Shown: positions 8,979-16,523 of the stretch, piece by piece | Layout of the letters: every line of letters starts with the position of its first letter | Position numbering within the stretch: the stretch's first letter is position 1 | Assembly (NCBI RefSeq): GCF_000687915.1 | Contig: NZ_JHZY01000004.1 | Span: forward strand, 1,064,001 to 1,128,000 | Length of the DNA: 64,000 bases | Origin: Leeuwenhoekiella sp. MAR_2009_132 | GTDB taxonomy: Bacteria > Bacteroidota > Bacteroidia > Flavobacteriales > Flavobacteriaceae | Reading direction: 5' to 3' | The notes under the pieces: generated by a model | What the model saw: the letters and a program-made list of their open reading frames with translations, nothing else | What the model was told of the DNA's origin: nothing | Databases searched by the model: none | Translations under genes and position numbers: made by a program

Positions 8979-9009
8979 AAAAAAAGCCCCTTCAGTTACG
9001 AAAGGGCTT
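8979..9009 (-). terminator. Intrinsic terminator of the esterase gene
   Basis: On the minus strand a 10-pair stem (AAGCCCTTTC with GAAGGGGCTT, one G-U pair) has a six-base loop and is followed by a run of seven T. It lies about 26 bases after the esterase stop. The plus-strand version has a mismatch, so it works best for minus-strand transcripts. Confidence 0.8.
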
Positions 9010-9034
9010 GCTATTTTTCCGCGAAAGCGAAAGT

Positions 9035-10228
9035 TTATTCCTGAAACAATCTAGGTACAAATTCTGAAAGATAAATACGCCAGTTTCTCCAGATATGACC
9101 GTCACCATTTTCTACATACTCATAAGGCATTCCTATTTTATCAAGTCTGGCTCTAAACTCTTCATTCGTTTTATATAGAAAATCGGTTTCTCCTATTGCC
9201 ATATAATACAGTTTATACCCTTTATCCATCTGAGTTTTTAGGGTACCGTCAAGATCGTCATAAACGCCTACTCCACTTTGGTCAATACGCGGATTAATCG
9301 CTGCAGAAAATAAGCCTACATAATCAAAAGTGCCCGGATAAAAACGCGAAATATGCATCGTATGATAACCACCCATAGAAAGACCTGCAATTGCCCTGCT
9401 CGCCTGTTTGGCCTTAACGCGGTAATTACTTTCTACAAATTTTACTACATCCATAAAGTTAGCTTCATACTTACCATTCATTGTTTCTGCAGTAAAGAAG
9501 GTAGGCATATAATAGCCTCTGCTTCCTGCTCCCGGTGCAGCATCCTGATCTACGTTACCGTTAGGCATTACAACCAGCATAGGTTTTGCTTTACCCTGTG
9601 CGATAAGATTATCAAGAATTTGTACTGTACGCCCCAGATTTAACCAGGCTTCTTCATCACCCCCTGCACCATGTAATAAATACAAAACAGGATATTCTGC
9701 TTTTGAATCTTCATAACCTGGTGGTGTATAAATGGATAGTTTACGATCTATACCTAAGCCCGGTGAATCATACCAGCGACTGGCAAGTGTACCATGAGGT
9801 ACGTCCTGCACCATATACAAGTCTGCACGATCTCCCGGAACGATAAAAAAGTTTGTGATTGCTGAAACATCACGAAGACCAAAAGAATTAGTAGGATCAG
9901 CAACACGCAAACCATCTACTATAAAATGGTATTTGTACAAATCTGAAGGGAGAACCGAAGTCGTATACGACCATACGCCGTTTTCGCCTTTAGTCATATT
10001 GGCAATCCCTTCTTTATCCATATCGCCCATAGGGCTTTTTACTTTAGTAAAGGGTAAAAAAGCGCCGGTTACCTGTACACTATCTGCCTTAGGTGCTCTA
10101 AGCGTAAATGTTACAGTCTTATCATCGTTAATTTTAGGAGTAAGTTCATCTGGCGCTCCAAATAGAGTGTCCTGAGCCTGCGCAAAAAAGGAAACACTTA
10201 AAATAAAAAGAAGTACATAGTTTTTCAT
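9035..10228 (-). CDS. Secreted CE1-type esterase with N-terminal CBM48-like domain
   Basis: 397 residues with a signal peptide (cleavage near FAQAQ). Residues about 25-135 form an immunoglobulin-like E-set/CBM48 domain (VTFTLRAPKADSVQVTG to YKYHFIVDG), as in feruloyl and acetyl-xylan esterases of Bacteroidota. The alpha/beta-hydrolase domain has the oxyanion motif HGAGG (186-190), the nucleophile elbow GLSMGG (S284) and a histidine in GDGHIWRNW near residue 380. This is the architecture of CE1 esterases, which remove feruloyl or acetyl groups from xylan. A LacI-type palindrome sits 22 bases before the start codon, suggesting sugar-responsive repression. It is monocistronic by its own terminator. 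Confidence 0.82.
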   Translation of the reverse strand: MKNYVLLFILSVSFFAQAQDTLFGAPDELTPKINDDKTVTFTLRAPKADSVQVTGAFLPFTKVKSPMGDMDKEGIANMTKGENGVWSYTTSVLPSDLYKYHFIVDGLRVADPTNSFGLRDVSAITNFFIVPGDRADLYMVQDVPHGTLASRWYDSPGLGIDRKLSIYTPPGYEDSKAEYPVLYLLHGAGGDEEAWLNLGRTVQILDNLIAQGKAKPMLVVMPNGNVDQDAAPGAGSRGYYMPTFFTAETMNGKYEANFMDVVKFVESNYRVKAKQASRAIAGLSMGGYHTMHISRFYPGTFDYVGLFSAAINPRIDQSGVGVYDDLDGTLKTQMDKGYKLYYMAIGETDFLYKTNEEFRARLDKIGMPYEYVENGDGHIWRNWRIYLSEFVPRLFQE

Positions 10229-10250
10229 AGGTAATAAATTGGTTTTTGAA

Positions 10251-10274
10251 AAGTACTCAAACGTTTGCGTACTT
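10251..10274. promoter_or_regulatory. LacI-type operator palindrome upstream of the esterase
   Basis: A 24-base palindrome with a single mismatch: outer arms AAGTAC and GTACTT enclose a perfect CAAACGTTTG core. The central AACGTT with a CG dyad centre is the hallmark of LacI/GalR-family operators. It ends 22 bases upstream of the esterase start, where a bound repressor would cover the promoter. No LacI-family gene lies in the window, so the regulator would act in trans. Confidence 0.65.
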
Positions 10275-10616
10275 AATTATAAATTTAAGTAAATACTCTA
10301 TTACTCGCATACATAATATGTATTTTATACGCTTAATAATTTTTACAACCATATTACTAAAATTACCGAAGGTTTTAAATAGCAATAGCTATTTGATTTT
10401 AGGATAGTTAAGAACAATAACTATCAAAATTTTACCGATGCACTTACCCTCAAAAGCATCCTTATAAAATCTCACAAATCTCTTTACCATCCTATACAGC
10501 CGAGTGAAAGAAGCAATATTTTCTTTTATAAAGTACCACCTACATACCTTTAAACACCAATTTTACCTCCATAAAAAAAGCCTACTCCCTAAACATAAAA
10601 CCTTTAATACTAAATA
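10275..10616. other. Gene-free AT-rich spacer
   Basis: About 340 bases between the LacI-type palindrome and the terminator of the TonB receptor gene. I see no open frame with a credible start, no RNA gene and no strong promoter motif. It may hold the esterase promoter and degenerate sequence. Confidence 0.5.
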
Positions 10617-10648
10617 AAAAAGAGGAAGCTGTTTAAGCTTCCTCTTTA
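10616..10648 (-). terminator. Intrinsic terminator of the TonB receptor gene
   Basis: An 11-pair stem (AAAGAGGAAGC with GCTTCCTCTTT) with a short loop; on the minus strand it is followed by TTTTTT. It begins about 25 bases after the receptor stop codon. The stem is also symmetrical enough to stop plus-strand transcription. Confidence 0.82.
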
Positions 10649-10672
10649 TTTTAGCTACAGATTTAGAATTTA

Positions 10673-12901
10673 TTAGAATCTGTAGGTGACTTTTCCTCTT
10701 AAGTAAAAGGGTGTTCCCGGTGTGAAGTGAATTTCTTCGACCGGTGTGGATTCGTTGAAGAGTCGGCTTTCTGTAGCAAACTGGGTTTCATTCCAATTAA
10801 TATCAAAAAGATTTTCAACAATGACACCTAATGTCCAATTTTTAATCGTGTAATTGACATTAAAATCAGTTACAAAATAGCCTTCTGCGGTGATTGAATG
10901 GTCTTCATTTGCTGCCCGGTCGCCTAACCATCTGTAGCCTAACGAACCTGAAAAACCTTTTAGATTTTCTACACTTAGACCACCTGCCGAGGTAAATTTA
11001 GGTGCCAGCGGAATGTAATCTGCACCATCAGGCTCTTCAGTACTTCGGGCATAGGTATAATTGGCGTCACCATACAGATACAACCAGTCTAAAATTTGAT
11101 AACGCGCACCTACTTCTACACCTATACGACGGGTTTTTCCGCTGGGTTCTACTATACCGGCATCGCCCACGTACACAAATTCCTGCTCGAGAAAAAGCGT
11201 CCACAAGGTGGCATTAAGTGCCAGTTTATCTACAGGTTTTACAATAGTTCCAAGATCAAAACTATAAGCCGCAGGTAAAATGGCTTCTCCGTCATTTGCA
11301 ACAACGACACGGGTATCATTAGCATGAAACCCTATTCCTGTTTTTAAAAAAAGTTGCCAATTGCGGTTTACTGAAAATATAGTATTCAATTTAGGGCTGA
11401 AAGCTACTTTAGACTCACTTTTATTATCATAGGTTTCAGTGAGTTTGTTATAATAATCAAACTTAAAATAGTCGAGACGCAAAGCCGGATTAAAGGTGAA
11501 CTTTCCGGTTTTAAATTCGGTATTTAGAAAAGCAAACATATTGAGTTCATCTACGTCTCCCAAAGCCAGGCGTTCTAAAGTAGTCTGGCGGTTTAATGTA
11601 TGAGACAGCTCTACCCCATTCACATTGTCATATCTAAACCCTACACCGGCTTGATAATCGAGTGTACTTTCGCCCAAAAACGGAAGATGACGTCGCTCAT
11701 ACACACTTTGCAGACCTGCTATAAAACGATCTTCCTGTTGCTTAATCTGGTCACCGTTTACCGGGTCTTCTAAGAAAAAGGTGAAATTAGAATAAAGTTC
11801 AAAATCATACTTGGAGACAAAAGCATTGGTTTTTAAAATCGCGTCATGCTCCAGATGTTTAAGGTGATTGAGGCTGAGGTTTGACCGGCTGGTTTGCCCA
11901 CCTTCGGTATCATCAATGGCTCCAAAACGACCTATTAAGCCTTGATCAACAGCCCGCTGCGGAATTTGACCAGAGGCATCCCACTTGCTTTGAAAATGCG
12001 AAGCACTAAGTGTGAGTTTGTCTTTATTAGGATTGGTATATGTATACCGCCCCATAATATTGAGACGGGTAAAATCCTGAGGCGCATCAAAAGGACCATC
12101 AGTTAAATAGATTTCAGAAGCCAGATAAGCGGTATGCTCTTTCTCATCAATAAGATTGAACATCCCTGTTAAGCGCGAGGTATTAAACTGACCTGCTTCC
12201 AGCGAAATACTACTTGCATCGAGCTGATCTTTTAATCTTAAGTCAACATAACCTGCTGTATTAAAGTTTCCCTTATCTGCATAATAAGTACCTTTTCCGA
12301 AGTCAATATTCTTTATCGTTTCAGGAATCACAAAATGTAAATCTGCATAACCCTGACCGTGTGCATGAGACACCATATTGACGGGCATCCCGTCAACGCT
12401 AATGGCAACATCAGTGCCGTGATCTACGTCAAAACCCCGTAAGAAAATCTGTTCGGCTTTACCACCACCGGCGTGCTGACCAATAAAAAGACCCGGTACT
12501 TTTCTAAGGATTTCCTGTGAAGATTTAACGGGATTGAGCTGTAGATCTACAGCTACAATACTGCTCAGGCTATTCACTTCTGCAGTAAGCACCACCTGAT
12601 CTAGTGAGGTACTCGCTACTTCAAGGTTTAACACCTGGGGCTGAGCAAGCAGTTTTGGTGTAAGAACCAGCGTTAAGGTTTGAAAACCCAATCTGGAGAT
12701 TACAAGAGAATCATTAACCCGTGCGTTAGGAAGTATGAATGTCCCGTTGTGATTGGTATGGGTATGATTGCCTTTAGAAAGGTTATAAATATTGACATTT
12801 TCTAAAGCATTATTTTTAATATCAATGATGCTTCCGCTAAAATTCTGAGCAAAACCCAGATATGCGCAAAGCAACAGTAACAGTAGTACACTGTGTTTCA
12901 T
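10673..12901 (-). CDS. TonB-dependent outer-membrane receptor, metal-type candidate
   Basis: 742 residues: signal peptide, a carboxypeptidase-regulatory-like domain (about 20-100, FSGSIIDIKNNALENVNIYN), a plug domain and a beta-barrel ending in an aromatic residue (VTYRF). The plug contains LRGFDVDHGTDVAISVDG and then NMVSHAHGQGYADLHF, both rich in histidine and aspartate. With NHTHTNHNG in the N-terminal domain this suggests a metal or metal-chelate ligand, but the ligand is inferred only. It has no SusD partner, unlike the two SusC proteins in this window. The gene for a histidine-rich membrane protein ends 120 bases upstream on the same strand. Confidence 0.8.
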   Translation of the reverse strand: MKHSVLLLLLLCAYLGFAQNFSGSIIDIKNNALENVNIYNLSKGNHTHTNHNGTFILPNARVNDSLVISRLGFQTLTLVLTPKLLAQPQVLNLEVASTSLDQVVLTAEVNSLSSIVAVDLQLNPVKSSQEILRKVPGLFIGQHAGGGKAEQIFLRGFDVDHGTDVAISVDGMPVNMVSHAHGQGYADLHFVIPETIKNIDFGKGTYYADKGNFNTAGYVDLRLKDQLDASSISLEAGQFNTSRLTGMFNLIDEKEHTAYLASEIYLTDGPFDAPQDFTRLNIMGRYTYTNPNKDKLTLSASHFQSKWDASGQIPQRAVDQGLIGRFGAIDDTEGGQTSRSNLSLNHLKHLEHDAILKTNAFVSKYDFELYSNFTFFLEDPVNGDQIKQQEDRFIAGLQSVYERRHLPFLGESTLDYQAGVGFRYDNVNGVELSHTLNRQTTLERLALGDVDELNMFAFLNTEFKTGKFTFNPALRLDYFKFDYYNKLTETYDNKSESKVAFSPKLNTIFSVNRNWQLFLKTGIGFHANDTRVVVANDGEAILPAAYSFDLGTIVKPVDKLALNATLWTLFLEQEFVYVGDAGIVEPSGKTRRIGVEVGARYQILDWLYLYGDANYTYARSTEEPDGADYIPLAPKFTSAGGLSVENLKGFSGSLGYRWLGDRAANEDHSITAEGYFVTDFNVNYTIKNWTLGVIVENLFDINWNETQFATESRLFNESTPVEEIHFTPGTPFYLRGKVTYRF

Positions 12902-13021
12902 AAGTATAGTTTTAATTGAATAATAAGATTCACCGTAATCACCTCTCCTGGTTATTGGAGAAATGTACCGTACCGAAAATTCAACCCCTAGTGTAGCGGT
13001 TGATGTAAAAAACGATATAAA

Positions 13022-13459
13022 CTATACTAATTTAGGAGGTGGTGATGGCGTATGAAGTGCCCACTGTTGCTGTGAAGCAGCGATAAATTTTATCACTTGC
13101 TCTTTTCTTAACTGAAGAGTCGCAAAGTCTGTTTTATAATGTGTGCCAGGTAGATGCTTATCAATTTTAACCGGCTTTTGTTCTTTCTTTTCTTGCTGAA
13201 CGTCATCCCCAAAAGGCTCTAATACCTGTTTGATGTATTCTAAAGTACGGTGGTCGTGACCGGCTTCTGCAAGAAGCTGCTCTGCATTTAAAAAATCGTG
13301 ATTGTGATCACTAGCAGTAACGTGATCAAATTTATGTTCCAGATCGTGAACCAGTGTAAGCATCTCTTTCTGTAACGGCGCCAGTACATATACAAGTGCC
13401 AAAAAAAGACTTGCAAGCGCGACCCCATTAGATTGTAAAAAAGATTCTTTTTTAAACAT
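13022..13459 (-). CDS. Small histidine-rich protein with one membrane segment, unknown function
   Basis: 145 residues. An N-terminal hydrophobic segment (about 12-30, ALASLFLALVYVLAPL) acts as anchor or uncleaved signal. A histidine-rich stretch follows (LVHDLEHKFDHVTASDHNHDF, part of which spans 36-57) and then AEAGHDH. The C-terminal half is basic and helical. The His/Asp pattern could bind Zn, Cu or Ni. I do not recognise a named family. It sits just upstream of the TonB receptor gene on the same strand, so a joint metal-related role is inferred. A weak dyad (TCAACC with GGTTGA) lies between the two genes. Confidence 0.55.
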   Translation of the reverse strand: MFKKESFLQSNGVALASLFLALVYVLAPLQKEMLTLVHDLEHKFDHVTASDHNHDFLNAEQLLAEAGHDHRTLEYIKQVLEPFGDDVQQEKKEQKPVKIDKHLPGTHYKTDFATLQLRKEQVIKFIAASQQQWALHTPSPPPKLV

Positions 13460-13577
13460 CAGACTTCTTTAAAAACAGAAGTTTGTAAAACTAATACTCT
13501 ATCTTTCTTGACCTTGATTTTTTGGTTAAAATTTGATCCTTAACCAGATATCTATAAATGAGATTATACGGTAAATT

Positions 13578-13943
13578 TTAATTTTTAAAACTTCCTATAT
13601 GCCAGAGTATTCCGGAAGGATCGTGCACAAAAAACTCGGCTCCCCAATCGTTAGTCACAATTTCTGAAACCCGAACTCCGGGATATTTTTGTGGCAATTG
13701 AAGCGCTTTTATATCAGACAGGTGCTGTTCTAAGTCTTCAACTTCCAAAAAAAGCATGGTGTTGTCTATCCAATCTTTAACGTAGGCATCCTGCAAATAA
13801 AAGGAGAAATCTCCTAGAGTAAACACTGCCATTTTAGGCGGAAGCAACACTTCGTTGAAACCCATATCCCGGTAAAACCTACATGAAGTTTTAAAATCTT
13901 TAGCTCCTATAAATGGTCGAATGGATTTGAGTTTATAGTTCAT
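13578..13943 (-). CDS. VOC superfamily (glyoxalase/bleomycin-resistance fold) protein
   Basis: 121 residues of the vicinal-oxygen-chelate fold, with two beta-alpha-beta-beta-beta units: IRPFIGAKDFKTSCRFYRDMGF at the start (shown in part by FIGAKDF) and the C-terminal strand FFVHDPSGILWHIG. The fold normally binds a metal through His/Glu; the C-terminal FFVHDPSG and LWHIG residues fit, but the N-terminal ligand is not obvious. The ATG directly abuts the stop codon of the glycerophosphodiesterase gene (13944), so translation is coupled. The small-molecule substrate is unknown, and resistance to a drug should not be assumed. Confidence 0.72.
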   Translation of the reverse strand: MNYKLKSIRPFIGAKDFKTSCRFYRDMGFNEVLLPPKMAVFTLGDFSFYLQDAYVKDWIDNTMLFLEVEDLEQHLSDIKALQLPQKYPGVRVSEIVTNDWGAEFFVHDPSGILWHIGSFKN

Positions 13944-14864
13944 TTAATTCTTCAATTTCTCAATCACCCGCTCGGGGTAATCTGTTATAATACCATCTAC
14001 ATTTAAATTAATTACTGCGTCAACATCTGCTGGCTCATTCACCGTCCACGGAATAACCTGCATTCCCTTTGCGTGTATTGCGGCAACTTCTGTTGAATCG
14101 AGTAACTTAAAATACGGACTATAAATCTGAGGTTGAAAACTGAGTAATGCGAGATTGTTTGCAAATTTACCTTCTTCTACTAAATAAGCCAGTTCGATAT
14201 CAGGATATTTACTGTGCATCACCTCAAGAATACGTTTATCAAAAGACTGAATATTTACCTTATCCTTTGCATTTTTATCGTGTATCACCTGCATTACCAG
14301 ATCTACAAATTCGTCTGGACCGGGCTGAAATATGCCATAAACATCTTCTTCAGATTTAATCTCAATATTAAATTTTACAGGTTTGAGATTTTCTGCTTCA
14401 ATAGTTGACGCAACAGTATCAAAAACCTCACTCAGCAACGGCTTATACGTACTCCTCTTTAGTTGCTGCGGAAAGCGTACGTTTCCTTTAGAACCGCCGT
14501 CAAATAGTTTGATCTCGGCATAATTCATCTCATAGAGATTGTAGTTTTTCTCATCTGTAACAGATATGGAATCCCCTTGTGGAGTTGTCATATACAAAGC
14601 CAACATATACGGCTCGTGACTTACCACGACCTGTTTGTCTTTAGAAATCACAACATCAAGCTCAAGAACCTCAACACCTTTTCGTAAAGCACTTAAAAAT
14701 GCAGGAATCGAATTTTCCGGCAAATTACCGCGCTCGCCACGGTGGCCTTGTACGTGAATCGTATGTTGTTTTGTTATTTCCATATCTTGTTTTCTTTCAG
14801 ATTTTGACTTACAGCCTGTCGCAATTAAAACCAGAGTAAGTGTTCCTAAAATTACATTTTTCAT
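13944..14864 (-). CDS. Glycerophosphodiester phosphodiesterase lipoprotein (GDPD family)
   Basis: 306 residues with a lipoprotein signal peptide ending at C18 (IATGC). The GDPD TIM barrel has the catalytic signatures VQGHRGERGNLPENS (H41, R42, E50) and ELDVVISKD (E68, D70), with VSHEP supplying H83. The family hydrolyses glycerophosphodiesters such as deacylated phospholipids to glycerol-3-phosphate and an alcohol, using a divalent metal. It follows the metallophosphoesterase and SusCD genes on the same strand, though a hairpin lies between. It is probably periplasmic or surface-anchored and would feed on imported or external phosphodiesters. Confidence 0.85.
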   Translation of the reverse strand: MKNVILGTLTLVLIATGCKSKSERKQDMEITKQHTIHVQGHRGERGNLPENSIPAFLSALRKGVEVLELDVVISKDKQVVVSHEPYMLALYMTTPQGDSISVTDEKNYNLYEMNYAEIKLFDGGSKGNVRFPQQLKRSTYKPLLSEVFDTVASTIEAENLKPVKFNIEIKSEEDVYGIFQPGPDEFVDLVMQVIHDKNAKDKVNIQSFDKRILEVMHSKYPDIELAYLVEEGKFANNLALLSFQPQIYSPYFKLLDSTEVAAIHAKGMQVIPWTVNEPADVDAVINLNVDGIITDYPERVIEKLKN

Positions 14865-14879
14865 TGTGGATTCAATTTA

Positions 14880-14918
14880 AAAAAAGCCCGCCATCTATTT
14901 TTCAATATAGGCAGGCTC
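14880..14918 (-). terminator. Terminator-like hairpin between metallophosphoesterase and glycerophosphodiesterase genes
   Basis: An 8-pair stem (AGCCTGCC with GGCGGGCT on the minus strand, one G-U pair) is followed by a run of T. Only 15 bases remain before the GDPD start, leaving no room for a separate promoter. The GDPD and VOC genes therefore probably depend on read-through, making this a partial terminator that lowers their expression. Confidence 0.65.
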
Positions 14919-14940
14919 AAACAAACAAGTATTAATAATT

Positions 14941-16503
14941 TTATTCTAATCTATAGGAAACTTCACCACTATGGGTTTTTCCATATTGATCTGTCGCTCT
15001 AACTTCAATTTTATGGTTTCCTACCGGTAATTTTGTAGGTAACGCCGCACGCCATAAATGTTTACTGGGTACGGGATTACTCGAGCGTCTTCCTTCAAGT
15101 AATTCTTCTGAAGTATCCCACTCATAAACCGAAACTTCATAGGTAGGATCCTGCTCTTCTACGTAGTTCATTTTTTTCCACTCGGCGTCATCAACACGGT
15201 ATTCTACTATATCTCCTTCTCTACCCATAAAAAAGTTTGCATAAATACCCGCTCTTGTATTCTTACCTTGTGCCGCCACTTTAGAGGCAAAAATCTCAAC
15301 CTGATAATCTTCTGTTTTACCGGCAACTTTGTAATCTATTTTATATTGATTTCCCTCAAAATGTATAAAGGCATAACCTTTAGGTGTACCATCACGCATG
15401 GTAGAGACCGGCACTCCCTGCTCGTTTAACTTGCCCGAATACCAATCGCCGGAAGTCGTACCTACATTATACTCGTGATGCGGTTTGTCACGCATAAAAC
15501 CAGATTCTTTTCCAAAATAATCCTGACGCTGAATATGCGTATGCGCAGATAATGATAAGGTGTTTTCAAAAGGCTGAAGCGCTTTAAATAAGCGTTCACG
15601 GTCTGCATCTCTAAAAGGATCTCCTTCGGGCTCATTAAGAGGTATGTGAAATGCCAATACCACCAGATGATCTTTAGGCACAAATTTTAAATCATTCTCT
15701 ACAAAAAGCAATTGGTCTTCTCTAAATCCGCCCCAATAACTCTTCCCATCACGAGGATCAGGATATAAAATGTCATCCAGTACGATCACGTGAATTTTAC
15801 CGTAATTAAACGCATAATTAGCCGGGCCAAAATGGGCTTCATAAGTCTCATCTGTATCAGAATCTGTAGCAGCATCAAAATTCATATCGTGATTACCCAT
15901 CAAATTAAACCAGGGAATTCCCACCTGCTGCGTAGCTGCAATATACGGATTGAATAAATCGAGATCATTACCTACTAAATCTCCCAAACTCAAACCAAAT
16001 TCAACATCTTTAATCCCTATTACTTCAGAAACCACCCCTTTAGCAAAAAAAGCAACTTCTTCTTCGGTATACGGTTGTGGATCGCCAAAAATTAACGCTG
16101 TAAAACGTTCTTTTTCAGCTGCAGGTAATACCTCAAAATCTACAGATCGCGGAAGTTTCCCCGTTGGGGCAATACCCGCAAATTCTGATTCTACAGATCC
16201 TTTTGGTCTATAACTGTAATAAAATTGAGGCAGGTTATTTTTATCTACAGGAAGGCTGTAACCCGCAGGTTTGATAACAGCAAGCGTTTGACCATCTACA
16301 ACTGGAAGCTTATATTTTCCGCTTGCATCAGTGCGCACGACTAGTTCGCCATTTGTAACAGAAACATCGGGAATTCCTTTTTCAGAACGATCCTTTTTTC
16401 CATTTGCATTAGCATCTTCATACACAAAACCTGAAGCTTGTTCCTGAGCAAATACGCTTAGAGAAATCATACAGCTGAATAGGGCTACTTTAAAATTTTT
16501 CAT
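14941..16503 (-). CDS. Secreted calcineurin-like metallophosphoesterase, three-domain
   Basis: 520 residues with a signal peptide (cleavage near SVFAQ). An N-terminal beta-sandwich (about 25-125; GFVYEDANANGKKDRSEKG is Cna/SdrD B-like) is followed by the metallophosphoesterase domain. All metal-binding blocks are present: GDPQ (140-143), GDLVGND (174-180), GNHD (203-206), AFHIPL and SAHTHIQ. A C-terminal beta-rich domain begins near residue 390. This order corresponds to the MetallophosN-Metallophos-MetallophosC architecture common in Bacteroidota. It starts 20 bases after the SusD gene, so it is part of the sigma/FecR-controlled operon. The substrate is probably a phosphomono- or phosphodiester brought in by SusCD. 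Confidence 0.85.
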   Translation of the reverse strand: MKNFKVALFSCMISLSVFAQEQASGFVYEDANANGKKDRSEKGIPDVSVTNGELVVRTDASGKYKLPVVDGQTLAVIKPAGYSLPVDKNNLPQFYYSYRPKGSVESEFAGIAPTGKLPRSVDFEVLPAAEKERFTALIFGDPQPYTEEEVAFFAKGVVSEVIGIKDVEFGLSLGDLVGNDLDLFNPYIAATQQVGIPWFNLMGNHDMNFDAATDSDTDETYEAHFGPANYAFNYGKIHVIVLDDILYPDPRDGKSYWGGFREDQLLFVENDLKFVPKDHLVVLAFHIPLNEPEGDPFRDADRERLFKALQPFENTLSLSAHTHIQRQDYFGKESGFMRDKPHHEYNVGTTSGDWYSGKLNEQGVPVSTMRDGTPKGYAFIHFEGNQYKIDYKVAGKTEDYQVEIFASKVAAQGKNTRAGIYANFFMGREGDIVEYRVDDAEWKKMNYVEEQDPTYEVSVYEWDTSEELLEGRRSSNPVPSKHLWRAALPTKLPVGNHKIEVRATDQYGKTHSGEVSYRLE

Positions 16504-16523
16504 CAGTTTTAATTTTTATGTAA

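Noticed and set aside
9017..9032. CGCGAAAGCGAAAG element as a dispersed repeat
   Set aside because: It resembles repeats I recall from marine Flavobacteriia, but one short copy after a stop codon is not enough evidence.
13532..13553. GGTTAA/TTAACC dyad read as a terminator of the VOC gene
   Set aside because: On the relevant strand the stem is followed by AAAAAATC rather than T, so it is not an intrinsic terminator.
13578..13943. Antibiotic-resistance (bleomycin or fosfomycin) gene
   Set aside because: The VOC fold alone does not show resistance; its coupling to a glycerophosphodiesterase gene suggests a metabolic role.
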